In this document: positions 1 through 10,154 of the stretch, piece by piece
Numbering within the stretch: position 1 is the first letter of the stretch
Layout of the letters: every line of letters begins with the position of its first letter
From: Lunularia cruciata
Taxonomy: Eukaryota > Streptophyta > Marchantiopsida > Lunulariales > Lunulariaceae
Direction: 5' to 3'
DNA length: 64,000 bases
Assembly (NCBI GenBank): GCA_948567375.1
Contig: OX419756.1
Span: forward strand, 69,294,552-69,358,551
Notes under the pieces: model-generated
What the model was told of the DNA's origin: nothing
The model's input: the letters and a program-made list of their open reading frames with translations, nothing else
Database searches by the model: none
Made by a program: the position numbers and the translations under genes

Positions 1-388
1 CAAAACTAAAGACCATATAACATTTGAATGTCACCACCAACTAAGCAAGGAGCCTCCACCAAGGACCATTGATGTCCCACTAAAGAGTTCTTGCATGAGT
101 ATAGTGAATGTACCCACTAAAGGTTGTTGGCCAAGGAGCCCTTGCTATAAAATTGAGTGTTGGCCAAGTAATTTCACTTATGATCAAATTTCTAGTGAGT
201 AAACCCAATAGCAAAGAGCAAACTTAGATTCATTGGAATTAGGACTTCTTTGGGTTAGTGGTCTTCATTACTATCAAAATGGTGAGAGTTCAAAGAGCAA
301 TGAGCAGTGAGAAGTACCCCAACAATTATGAAATCTTTTGAGCAACAACTTTGAAATGAAGATGTTATGTCTTGAAAGGGGAGAGGTT
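1..388 (+). mobile_element. Internal-deletion retroelement derivative, 3' end (unit 1)
   Basis: This stretch is the 3' internal part of a family B-related element. It recurs almost base for base at 28,430-28,815, and its first ~325 bp recur at 63,651-63,977. A short reading frame starts at the ATG at 280 (MVRVQRAMSSE...). About 50 bp later it is joined to sequence matching the very end of family B pol, including the purine-rich tract just before the LTR (compare 11,497-11,545). That is a gag-start to pol-end deletion, so the copy can only be non-autonomous. A TATAAAA-like motif lies near 145. The assignment to family B rests on the shared pol end and LTR. Confidence 0.55.
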
Positions 389-564
389 TGTAATACCAAT
401 AACTACACATATTATCTAGAGGTAGAAATGAGCTTGGTAATGTCAGAAAGGATGTTATATATGATGGACTAAGTAGATCAGGTAAAGGTATCACCAAAAG
501 AATAAATTCACTAATAGAGTAAGACCCAAAAATGGAAAAGAATTCTTTCCTATGGAAGCAAAAG
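389..564 (+). repeat. Family B LTR, first part (split by A1)
   Basis: It starts TGTAATACC directly after a purine-rich tract, like the intact family B LTR at 11,546. The LTR is interrupted at 564 by the A1 element and resumes after 6,176, ending ATTACA at 6,533. The last five bases before A1 (560-564, AAAAG) are repeated at 6,172-6,176, which marks a target-site duplication. Confidence 0.75.
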
Positions 565-973
565 TGTAACAATATGGAGTTTAGCGATGAAGTTAGTTGG
601 GCTTACAAAGTAGAGAATAAGACAAAATAACATAGAATATTCTAGAAGCATCTAAGAAGCTTCTTGGGAAGCTTCCCAACTAGTTAACTTGCGCCCTAAG
701 CAGGTAGCTTCTAGAAGCTTCTAACTAGTTTAGCTTGCACGCCAAGTAGACTGCTTCTAGAAGGAAGTTTCTTGAGAAGCTTCCTGGTTAACTTGGCTTG
801 CACTCCAAGAAAGCGGCTCAAGGAAGCTTCTTGAGAAGCTTCAAGGGTCTTGTATGCTACCTATAAATACCAAAGCGGAAGCTCATGCTAGGCATTCAGA
901 GTTTTCCCTCATTCAAATGTCCCAATGTGAGTTTCCATTCTCCTATTTCTCTCCTTGGTTTCGGTCTTTTACA
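565..973 (+). repeat. 5' LTR of A1
   Basis: The repeat is 409 bp, TGTAAC...TTTTACA, and matches the 3' LTR at 5,763-6,171 in length and sequence with scattered substitutions. It is dense in GAAGCTTC-type inverted repeats. A TATA box (CTATAAATA) lies at 861-869, which puts the likely start of transcription near 890-900. Confidence 0.9.
635..869 (+). promoter_or_regulatory. LTR promoter with heat-shock-element arrays and TATA box
   Basis: Two perfect three-subunit heat shock elements are visible: GAAtaTTCtaGAA at 635-647 and TTCtaGAAgcTTC at 709-721. Several two-subunit GAAnnTTC blocks lie at 656-663, 668-675, 764-771, 776-783, 823-830 and 835-842. The TATA box is at 861-869. The perfect sites recur in the 3' LTR (5,833-5,845 and 5,907-5,919, TATA at 6,059). 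Alternating nGAAn/nTTCn is the binding pattern of trimeric heat shock factors. Heat induction of this LTR is my inference. Confidence 0.6.
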
Positions 974-989
974 TTGGTATTAGAGCAGG
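974..989 (+). other. Primer binding site of A1 (Met-tRNA type)
   Basis: The sequence TTGGTATTAGAGCAGG immediately follows the 5' LTR. It resembles the TGGTATCAGAGC complement of the initiator Met tRNA 3' end used by many plant LTR elements, with one or two mismatches. The equivalent site of A5 is at 52,198-52,213 on the minus strand. Confidence 0.7.
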
Positions 990-1243
990 AATGGGATGGA
1001 TGGAATTTATGGACCACCAAATCCACTTCCGCCAAACCATTGGGACTTTTGTGTCCAGATATTACCAAAGCATTATTTCACATAATTCATCACCTCACGC
1101 TTTGGGCAGGATTTTCTACATATGATCACCGTGTTAGAGGAACCCTTGATACTTCCAGTTGTAACTTATGGAGAATGGTGGACGTGTTGTATCTATGTGT
1201 TAATCAATTAGATAAATTGAGGGTAGTGGAATAGAGTAGTAGC

Positions 1244-2075
1244 AATGGCGGCAATACCGGATGTTATCCTTGCAATGCAACAACAAATCAGCATCTTACT
1301 CGATTGTTGGATGAATGAGACCAGCAACAACAAGAATAGATAGACAGAGCGCTAGTTTGAGATGTAGAAGATTGCATTTGATTTCCGAAACCCAAGGTTT
1401 TTGAAGGCAAGAATCTTCCAAGCACAGTAGAGAATTTTTTGTTTGACTGCGACGTTACTTTGAAGCCACCAATCTTCAAGACGAGTGGAAACAAATTCTC
1501 TTGGCTTCTAGCCAATTGGATGGCGTGGCAAAACTTTGGTGGCGATTCCGAGTAGAAAGAGCTGAACGACAAATTGTTATACCTATTTTGACATGGGCAG
1601 AATTCAAGGATGCAATACTTGGTTGATTTTAAACTATAAATACCACCCCAGCCGTACGAGATAAATTGGCGGAGTTGAGGCAGATTGGTTCAGTGAGAAG
1701 CTACATCACACAATTTCAGAACATCATCATGCAAATTCCAGATATCCAAGAAGGTGAAGTTGTGGATAGATTTGTGCGAGGATTGAAGTCACGAACCAAA
1801 TTGGAAGTGACCATGCGAGAGCCACAGAATGTAGAAGAAGCCATGCAATTGGCTGAGTGTTTTGATTCCTTGGTTGCAACAACTTGGTCTCAACCTCGAC
1901 CTACACAAAGTCTACCAGTACCACGAGTGGAAGAACCGGTACCAATGGAGATTGATGTTATCCAATGAAGACCACTTGGCACAGTAGATAAAGAAAGATT
2001 ACGACAAAATAGAGGTTGCTTTTATTGTCGCCAAGTTGGACATTGCATTGCTGAGTGTCCACTTAGGAATGGGCA
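1244..2075 (+). pseudogene. A1 gag (broken)
   Basis: The reading begins at an ATG at 1,244 (MAAIPDVI...), a start matched on the minus strand at about 51,941 in A5. A gag-like capsid segment is open at 1,666-1,968 (SYITQFQNIIMQIPD..., then FVRGLKSRTKLEVTM). A zinc knuckle of pattern CX2CX4HX4C follows at 2,017-2,058 (CFYCRQVGHCIAEC). Stops near 1,340, at 1,627 and at 1,966 break the frame. The product would be the particle structural protein. Confidence 0.75.
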
Positions 2076-2167
2076 ATCTCGACAAGTTCCCTAATAGAGT
2101 TTGTGGAACGGAATGATCAGGGAAACAAAGAATCCCGGTAGGAGATTTTGAGCCGCCTATTGGGAGC

Positions 2168-2788
2168 TTGATTAGTTCCAATGGGATTGAAGGCTCGACA
2201 TATGCAAGTTTGCTTCACTTGCAAGGTAAAATATCTAATCTGGGTTGTAGGATTTTGGTTGATTCTGGAAGTTCAAAGAATTGCATGTCTATGCAAGTAG
2301 CAAAGGAATTGGGTATTCCTATCAAGCCATTGTTTGGAAGTAGGTTGATGATGGCGGATGGTAGAAAAGGTTCTGCATTCCACACCTCACATCCTATTAC
2401 CTTCAAGATTGGGAAGGAGTATTTGGAGTGTATGAGGTTTGATGTGACACCTCTACACTATGATATCATTCTGGGTCTACCTTGGCTTGAACGTCATAAG
2501 GTTCAATTTGATTGGACCCGACGACAAATTCAAGTACAACACCAAGGTAGACATTTCCGATTAGGTTGTCTAGCACCTCTGAGTAAGACGCCTAAGAATT
2601 GTCAGTCCCAAGATGGGAAGTTTGTCGAGGAGGTAGCCATAGAGCAAATCTGGAAGGGAGATGAGTCCCAAGATGGGAAGTTTTCCAAGAAGGCAACCAT
2701 GGAGCAAGCTTGGAAGAGAGATGGGTCCTTGGAAGGGAAGTTTGTTAATGAAGCGGCCATAGAGCAAGCTTTGGAGGAAGATAAGTAA
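2168..2788 (+). pseudogene. A1 aspartic protease and repeat-bearing linker
   Basis: The open stretch holds the retropepsin signature LVDSGSS followed about 75 residues later by IILGLPWLERH, the flap and C-terminal hydrophobic motif of Ty3/Gypsy proteases. The catalytic Asp is present. The frame then enters a linker with three 20-residue tandem repeats and stops at 2,786. Upstream stops separate it from gag. In family members this enzyme releases the Gag-Pol products inside the particle. Confidence 0.8.
2603..2782 (+). repeat. Three 60-bp in-frame tandem repeats in the protease-RT linker
   Basis: Units start at 2,603, 2,663 and 2,723. Each encodes 20 residues of the form (E/Q/G)SxxGKFxxxxxxEQxWKxD, rich in charge. 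The same three-unit array is in A4 (36,567-36,746) and in A5 on the minus strand (about 50,400-50,580), so it is a family trait. Confidence 0.85.
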
Positions 2789-2849
2789 GTATTCGCAATG
2801 TGGATCAAGCCAATTGCACAAGAAAAATCTGAGGAGGGCCAAGAGCCTC

Positions 2850-4215
2850 ATCAAGCAATGGTTGATCGGATAGTTCATGAGTTTGCAGATGTGTTTCCGG
2901 ATGATCTGCCATAGGGATTACCATCCTATCAAGGTATGCCCTTCAAGATCGAGTTATTGCCAAGGAGTACTCTAGTGAGTACCAATCTATCGGCTCTCAC
3001 CAAAGGAGTTGGAAGAGTTGTGAACAACACTTACAAAGTTGTTGGAGAAGGATTTCATACAACATAGTGCCTCTCCTTGGGGAGCATTGGTACTATTTGT
3101 TCCAAAGAAGGATGGAAGACCTTGTTTCTGTATTGATTACCGTGGACTCAATAAGCAAACCGTGAAGAATGTATATCTCTTGCCTCGGATCAATGACTTG
3201 CTTGATCAACTAAGTGGAGCACGCTACTTTTCCAAGCTGGATCTTTGTAGCGGCTATTAGCAAATTCCTATTGAAGGAGAGGACGTGCAAGAGACTGCTT
3301 TTTGCACAAGATATGGAAATTTTGAGTGGAGAGTTCTACCTTTTGGACTCACTAATGCTCAGCAATCTTCATGGATCAAACGCATCGAGTGTTGGAGGGA
3401 CTATTGGATCAGTCCGTGGTGGTGCTCTTAGATGATATCTTAATCTATAGCAAGATAGAGGCAGAACATATGAATCATGTGCAAGAAGTCCTAAGACGAC
3501 TATGATAGTGGAAATTTTATTGCAAGAAGTCAAAGTGTGCTTTTTGGCAGAAGGAGGTTACCTTCTTGGGTCATAAGATCTCATCAAAGGGGATCAAGAT
3601 GGAATAAGAGAAGATCAAGGCCATTATTGATTGGCCTACCCTGAAGGATGCTACAGAAGTACAAGCATTCAATGGATTGGCCAATTTTTATCGATGGTTC
3701 ATCCACTATTATGTTCACGTGGCTGTACCATTGATTGACCTCTTGGGAAAGAACTCAAGCTTCTAGTGGACCACCAAGTATAAAGAAGCATTCCAGAAGT
3801 TAAAGCATATGGTGTCTTCAAGACCTATTCTTCAACCATATGATCCTCAACTACCTTGTGTGGTTGATTTTGATGCTTCTAACTTTGCAATTGGAGTTGT
3901 GTTGCAATAGAATTTCCAGATGGACTAAATCCTATTGCCTTTGTGTCTCGTGACTAAATACAACTGAAAGAAATTACTCTGCTCGAGATCCGGAACAACT
4001 TGCAACGGTATATGCCACCAAGGTATGGAGGCATTATCTCTTGGGGAAACAAGTGATCATGCAAACTGATCACAAGCCATTGTTGCAGACCTTACACTTG
4101 GAGCACATGAAGACTCGGCATCACCGATGGGAAGAGCAACTCCAATTGTTTGACATCAAACTTGAGTACAAACCAGGTCGGTTCCATGTCATCCCTGATG
4201 CTCTATCACGATGAC
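2850..4215 (+). pseudogene. A1 reverse transcriptase and RNase H (broken)
   Basis: RT motifs are legible across frames: PKKDG near 3,102, [10 protein letters not shown] near 3,133, SKLDLCSGY near 3,230 and the catalytic LDDILIYS near 3,430. The connection region (LGHKI) lies near 3,570 and an RNase H start (VVDFDASNFAIG) near 3,860. Several stops and at least one frameshift near 3,300 inactivate it. The order RT then RNase H then integrase supports Ty3/Gypsy. Confidence 0.8.
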
Positions 4216-4220
4216 TTGAT

Positions 4221-5162
4221 TTGAAGGATCTTCCTCTCATCACGGCGGCAATTACAACGGTGTCCATTGACCCTAAGATCCATAATGAGTTTCAATCAGC
4301 TCTACAACAAGATCCCTTCTTCCAAATGGTACACAATTGTCTGACAGCATGCGACAAGGAGTACAACACCTTCTCCTTTAAGGAAGGCCTTTTATTCCAT
4401 GCAGACCAGATCTATGTTCCAGCTAGAGGTGATCTTCAACTTGTGCGCCTTCAAGAAGCCCATGATTTACCAATAGCTGGTCACATGGGAGTGGACAAGA
4501 CCTTGGGCACCCTCCAACGCTAATGGTGGTGGCCCAACATGACACAAGATATTCAAGACTTTGTCCGATCATGTAAGAGTTGCCAACGGAACAAGGCTAG
4601 CAACCAGAAGCCGAGTGGACTCTTTCAACCACTCATCATTCCATCCGCTTGTTGGGAACATGTGAGCTTGGATCTAATCACAGCCTTGCCAAAGACAAAA
4701 CAAGGACACACCACAATTGTGGTGTTTGTGGATAAGCTTAGTAAGCAAATCCACTTGGCACCAACCTGTGATACCGTGGATGCTCTAACCTTAGCGCAAA
4801 TCTACTTCGACAATGTCTTCAAGCATCATGGGATGCCACATGTACTCATCTCCGACCGTGATCCTCAATTTATCGGGAAGTTTTGGCAAGCACTGTTCTA
4901 GATACTCGGCACCAAGCTTGCTTTGTCCACGGCCTATCATCCTCAAACTGATGGACAAACTGAACGTGCAAATTGTACATTGGAGGATATGTTGCGGGCC
5001 TTTGTCAATGTCCACTATACCAACTGGGATGAATGTCTTGTAGTTGCAAAATTTACCTACAACAATTCCAAATACGCAAGCACCAGATTTTCTCCCTTCT
5101 TTCTCAATTTTGGCCAAGATCCGCTTGTTCCAGATTCTCTTCTTGCTCCCCCTCCCTCTTAG
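4221..5162 (+). pseudogene. A1 integrase (broken)
   Basis: The HHCC zinc-binding domain is visible (HDLPIAGHMGVDKT near 4,460, then CKSCQRNK near 4,572). The catalytic core follows with D in LDLITALPK near 4,670, D in LISDRDPQF near 4,850, and E in DGQTERANC near 4,960. Stops near 4,521 and 4,900 interrupt the frame. The three acidic positions of the DD35E triad are still present. Confidence 0.82.
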
Positions 5163-5306
5163 GTTCCTCATACTTCCACATTCTTGACCACTTTATCCCA
5201 ATCTCTCCAACAAGCCAAGTCTCACCTCTTTGTTGCTTAGAATCACCAAAAACAATATGCGGACCACCATCGTTGTGATCTCACCTTTGAAGTTGGCAAT
5301 AAAGTC

Positions 5307-5828
5307 ATGCTATCCTCTAGTAACCTCCCTCTCCCACTTGATACCCAAGTTCATAAACTTGCTCCTAATTGGATAGGACCCTTTGATATCACCCTCATTA
5401 TCTCTCATGTTGCTTATCGACTTGCCTTGCCTTATCACATGCATATCCATCATGTCTTTCATGTTTCCAAGCTGAAACCCTTTGTTCATAACCCCTCTTC
5501 CTTTTCCTCTCAAGTCCAGCCTCCTTCTTTGCTTGTCCCTATCCATGATCATGAGGAGTACGAAGTTGATCGTATCCTTGCGTGTTGTCATATTCAACGA
5601 GGCCGTAGCCAACATACGGAGTACAAGGTCCTTTGGAAAGGGTATCCCCTTCATGATGCCACATGGGAACCTCTTTCCCACCTCCAAAATGCACAGATGG
5701 CCATCAAGGAATTTGAAGCTTCACTGGCGATGAGGACGTCACCAACTAGCAGCGGGGGAACATGTAACAATATGGAGTTTAGCGATGAAGTTAGTCGGGC
5801 TTACAAAGTAGAGAATAAGACAAAATAG
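5307..5828 (+). pseudogene. A1 integrase C-terminus with chromodomain, running into the 3' LTR
   Basis: An open stretch of 173 codons covers the GPY/F-type motif (NWIGPFDIT) and a chromodomain (EEYEVDRIL..., VLWKGYPLHDATWEP). Chromodomains of this kind are thought to guide integration to marked chromatin. The frame passes the LTR boundary at 5,763 and ends at TAG 5,826-5,828, so the last 21 or so residues (CNNMEFSDEVSRA...) are encoded by the LTR. A purine tract at about 5,749-5,761 is the likely plus-strand primer. Confidence 0.82.
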
Positions 5829-6171
5829 CCTAGAATATTCTAGAAGCATCTAAGAAGCTTCTTGGGAAGCTTCCCAACTAGTTAACTTGCACCCTAAGTA
5901 GGTAGCTTCTAGAAGCTTCTAACTAGCTTAGCTTGCACGCCAAGTAGGCGACTTCTAGAAGAAAGCTTCTTGGGAAGCTTCTTGGTTAACTTGGCTTGCA
6001 CTCCAAGAAAGTGGCTCAAGGAAGCTTCTTGAGAAGCTTCAAGGGTCTTGTATGCTACCTATAAATACCAAAGCTGAAGCTCATGCTAGGCATTTGGAGT
6101 TTTCCCTCATTCAAGTGTCCCAATGTGAGTTTTCATTCTCCTATTTCTCTCCTCGGTTTTGGTCTTTTACA
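5763..6171 (+). repeat. 3' LTR of A1
   Basis: This 409-bp repeat is the partner of 565-973. It starts TGTAAC after the purine tract and ends TTTTACA. The AAAAG duplication follows at 6,172-6,176. It keeps both perfect heat-shock elements and the TATA box. Confidence 0.9.
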
Positions 6172-6533
6172 AAAAGGCTGGACTTTCCCTCTACACTTCC
6201 CACTATTTTTCTTGTTGAGAGCTTTCCAATGGTACCTCACCTATGTGATTCTAAACTTCCTACAATAAGATTCTCTAAAGAATCCCTCCAAACCAGCTAG
6301 ATAGGACAAGGATCAACATGTCATCCATCCATAAAACTAATCTAAGAGTAGAGCTTGTTAACATGTCACCAATCTATATATCTGATCCAAGGTTTAGGTT
6401 TGTTTGAGTGGATACTCTTTGTTATATAATAAAGAGAAGGTGCTCCTTTGGGGTATCCAAATATTGAGTGTGAAGCTTTGTACTTCTTCTCTTGTGTTCC
6501 TCTTAGAGGTTCTCTTATCCTCAGAATATTACA
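6172..6533 (+). repeat. Family B LTR, second part
   Basis: After the AAAAG duplication the sequence continues the family B LTR, matching 11,938-12,309 (shared GAGAGCTTTCCAATGGTACC near 6,218, and TATATAATAAAGAG near 6,422), and ends ATTACA at 6,533. TATATAATAAAG could act as TATA box or poly(A) signal. Confidence 0.75.
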
Positions 6534-7343
6534 GTTGGAGTACAACTTTGCCTCCAATGCATAGAAATTACAACCTAACTCCCTTATTTTGTTTGGTGAC
6601 TCTGAGTTAGGACCAACTTCTAAACATGCTTGATGGTCTTCCATGTTCTCTGTTCAACAATCATGAGGATCCACATCCTCTTTGCTGTTGGGCTTCTTGA
6701 ACAGAATTTATTTATATTGACCTCCTATTACACTTGTACACAAAGGATCTATTCCCAATCCTATTGCACCTTGACTATCTTGGTTAACTCTACAATTCAA
6801 TGTTTTGCCTCCACTTGAATGTTTGATTGGCCAACTCTGTTTGTGAGGCTGGAAGTCATACCACAATCACTTCCTTGTTCATGGCAATCTCCTCATTCTA
6901 GGTACACATCTATTCCTCTTGCACCTCCGTGAAGTCCACAAATGCTTAATCACACTAGTCAACTGCTATCTCGTCACATTGATTTTGGCTTTTGCCATTT
7001 GCAATTTAATTTTGTGCCTCTCCCAACATTCCTTCTTGTCTTTCTTCCACTAGTTACCAATAGTAGACTAGTGGACACACTCCTTTTTTTTGTAATTCCT
7101 TCTCCTTGGTCTTGAGTTTCTTCTTCCAACTTGTAGACCTTCTATCTTGTGGTAATCATAACATGTTCCTTCAATGATGTCATCTCTTCATGAGATTGAA
7201 TTGTCTACTCTTGAGCTTCTAATAATCTATTTTTGGCCTTTGCCTTCTCATATTTAGCATTGTATCATTTGGTGAAGAAACTCCACCATTGTCTTCACAT
7301 CATTCATGTTGGGATGAAGCTTGTTATAGAATGGAAGAATCTC
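6534..7343 (-). other. Spacer between inverted family B LTRs, no recognised gene
   Basis: No known domain is visible. The minus strand shows broken coding-like text: a stretch rich in Glu, Lys and Leu near 7,130-7,260 that could have been a coiled coil, and a segment matching an 80-codon minus-strand frame in the other copy (40,611-40,853). It may be the gag side of the element whose inverted LTR follows at 7,344. Confidence 0.35.
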
Positions 7344-8117
7344 TCTATAATCTTTTGAGGATATGAGACCTAAAGAGAAACACAAAAGAAGAAACACACA
7401 ATTTTACACTCAACCTCCAATGTTGCAATGGAACACCTTGACTGTATTATATAACAAAGTGGACTCATCTAAAGGAAGCTCCACCCTTGGATCATACAGA
7501 TGGATTGGTGACTTGTAAGCAAGCTCTGCCCTTAGATTGGTTGCATGCATGGGTGACGTGTTGGTTTTGATCCTATCTGGTTGGTCAAACCGTCTTTGAT
7601 TGGAGGGAATCTTTAATAAATCTTCATGTAAGAATCTATAAATGGCATGGGCAAGGTACCATTGGAAAGCTCTTCATGAGACAAACTTTGGGGGAGAGAA
7701 GGCTAGTCTATCTTCCATAAGTGTGGGGAGAGGAGAGGGGAGGGGAGGAGGCACACATTTTCAAAGCCTAATTCATCCATTTGGGCCTTCCAAATTGGCT
7801 CCAAAGTTTTAAGGCTATTTTTAGCTCTTGCTTTATTAGAAGAAGTCCTCTTTTGGTGATACCTCTATTTGAACTACCTACCTCATCATGCATAACATCC
7901 TTCTAGATGTTATCAAGTCAATTTCTACCTCTAGATAATATATCTAGCTTTTGGTATTACAAATTCAAGTTACTTTTGGCTCTTGCATTATTAGTAAAAG
8001 TACTCTTTTGGTGAAACCTCTGTCTAATCTAACTATTCTATCATACATAACATCCTCCTAGATGTTACTAAGCCAATTTTTTAACTTTAGATGATAATTC
8101 TAGCTATTGGTATTACA
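7344..8117 (-). repeat. Inverted family B LTR
   Basis: Read on the minus strand it begins TGTAATACC at 8,117 and follows the family B LTR, including its internal duplicated block, to about 7,344. A second TGTAATACC (minus) at about 7,953 marks the start of the second internal block. It opposes the plus-strand LTR ending at 6,533, so the two form an inverted pair. Confidence 0.65.
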
Positions 8118-8163
8118 CTCTCCTATCACTTTGAGGGTGTGCTCCAACTTGTGCATAATCCAT

Positions 8164-8624
8164 CATGACAATTGATTGTAGTGAATGGGGTGCTAGAAGG
8201 CAATCAAGTGCGAGTGTTAATAGATCCAAGAGCCACAAAGAATTTCTTGTCTTGCTCTATTGCAATAAGATTGAGAATGGATCTAAAGAGAGATGAGAGT
8301 GAAGAAGTAGAGTTACCTAACAGACAAATAGAGAGGATTGAATCATTACCCATGCGGATAACACTCTCTATAGGAAAATATCAAGAAGTAATTGAGTGGC
8401 AAGTGATACAATTAGCTCGGTATGATGCAATCTTAGGTATGCCATGGATGAAGCATTACAACCCTATGGTAGATTGGAGGAAGAAAGTAGTGAGAACCTA
8501 CCAATGGTTGATCATTGTGGTTAAAGAAAAATCACATAGGCAAGAATTGCCTCTCTATGTCATAGGAATAGCAACTATCTATAAGACTAATAGGTGTTTC
8601 ATGGGTCTAATAAGAGAAGTCTAG
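8164..8624 (+). pseudogene. Family B aspartic protease (5'-truncated element)
   Basis: The open frame holds VRVLIDPRATKNF, the Asp-containing protease motif with DPGA replaced by DPRA, and YDAILGMPWMKHYNP, the C-terminal motif. The other copy at 42,164 keeps DPGA. Gag and the 5' LTR are missing upstream; the sequence abuts the inverted LTR. It ends in a stop before RT. Confidence 0.75.
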
Positions 8625-8639
8625 AGTGCACAACTTGAG

Positions 8640-10096
8640 GGACAAATTCTTGAGAAATTGAAGGATATCGTAAATGAGTTTCAAGATGCCTTTCTTGATG
8701 ATCTACCCTCAAGATTACCACCAAAAAGGAGAGTAGATCATAAAAATGAGACACTCTCGGGGAAGACACCTCCCTATAAGGCTCCATATTGCCTCTCACC
8801 TCATGAGTTGGAGGAGTGAAAGAATCAAATTGAGGATATGTTGTAGAAAAGGTTCATCCAACCCAGCATATCACCATATGGGGCTCCGGTCTTGTTTGTG
8901 AAGAAGAAAGATGGTACAATGCGCATGTGCATTGACTATCAGGGTCTCAATCAGCAAACAATGAAGAACAAACACCCCTTACCTTTCATGGATGATCTAT
9001 TTGATCAACTCAATGGAGCAAGACATGTCACCAAACTAGATTTGCAAGCGGTTACAATCAAATCTGAATTGCAGAGGAGGATGTGTACAAGACTGCCTTT
9101 AGAACCAGGTATGGCCACTTTGAGTATCTTGTGATGCCTTTTGGTCTCACCAATGCACTTGCCACTTTCATGATTCTAATTAAAGATATATTTTGTCCAT
9201 TTTGTATAAGTTTGTCATTTTGTCTTCTTGGATGACATCTTAGTATAAAGTAGGACAATGACGGAACACAAACAACACTTAGTAGGATGATGACTAAACA
9301 CAAACAACATCTACGAGAAGTCCTCCAAATTCTAAGACAAAATTGATTGTATGCCAAAATCTCAAATTGTGATTTCTACAAGTCTGAAGTAGACTACTTG
9401 GGGCATAGAGTAAGTGCAAAGGGTATTCAAGTATTGACAGATAAAATAGAGCTCATTCAAAAATGGAGTGCCCAAGAAGATCAGACTCAACTCAAGAGCT
9501 TCTTGGGTTTGACGGGATTCTATCATTGATTTGTCAAGGACTTCTTCAAGGCTGCACAACCTTTAATAGCACTGCTTGGCAAGGAGAAGAAGTGGACATG
9601 GGGAACTGCACAAGAGTTGACCTTTCAAGAGTTGAAAGCCACCTTGCTACATGCACCAATCTTGAAGTGGTATGACCCAAAACATCAAATCAAGTTGGCC
9701 ATAGATGCATCAGGCGTAGCAATCGGAGCAATCCTACAACAAGAGTGGCATGATGGATGGCATCCCATTGCATATTTCTCTTGGAATTTGTTACTGACAT
9801 AACGCAACTACCACACCATAGAACAAGAAGAGTTGGTCATTGTCTTGGCAACCAAGCATCAGAAGCACTATCTTGGCGAGAAGGCATTTGGGGTAGAGAC
9901 ATACCACAAACCTCTAGTCTACCTCGAGATGCAGAAGGATCTATCTCATTGCAAGATTCGATGGGCAGAGTGGCGACAATGCTTCAACATGACAATCACC
10001 TACATTGAAGGAAAGAAGCAACTTGCAGATGCATTCACCCACATGCCAATGGCAAACAACTTGGTAGCAGAGGTTCAAATTAACCCTAAATTCTAG
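8640..10096 (+). pseudogene. Family B reverse transcriptase and RNase H (broken)
   Basis: RT motifs are [19 protein letters not shown] near 8,895, TKLDL near 9,030 and MPFGLTNA near 9,136. The YxDD region near 9,230 is shifted out of frame. An insertion/duplication of about 45 bp (AGGATGATGAC...ACACAAACAACA) sits near 9,260-9,310. RNase H follows (YLGHRVSAKGI near 9,400, AIDASGVAIGA near 9,702). Several stops and frameshifts are present. Confidence 0.75.
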
Positions 10097-10154
10097 CTAA
10101 AGATTCTAGCAGCTATAAAAACTGATCCATAGATTGTAGAAGGGCAATCATCCA

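Larger units (their letters stand above)
565..6171 (+). mobile_element. A1: complete but decayed Ty3/Gypsy chromovirus
   Basis: This is a 5,607-bp LTR retrotransposon with two 409-bp LTRs (TG...CA), AAAAG target duplications on both sides, a Met-tRNA-like primer site, and gag, protease, reverse transcriptase, RNase H, integrase and chromodomain in that order. Integrase lying after RT/RNase H makes it Ty3/Gypsy; the chromodomain makes it a chromovirus. Many in-frame stops show it is not autonomous now. The same insertion, with the same target duplication, is the source of the sequences at 29,003-29,145 and 35,448-40,162, so it predates the unit duplication. Confidence 0.9.

Noticed and set aside
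656-842. GAAGCTTC inverted repeats in the LTR as rho-independent terminators or CRISPR-like repeats
   Set aside because: The context is a plant LTR promoter; there is no repeat-spacer regularity and no cas gene. Heat-shock-element arrays explain the pattern better.
854-1234. 126-codon open frame at the A1 LTR-primer site border
   Set aside because: It spans the LTR end and the primer site, so it would be untranslated leader; the gag start is at 1,244.
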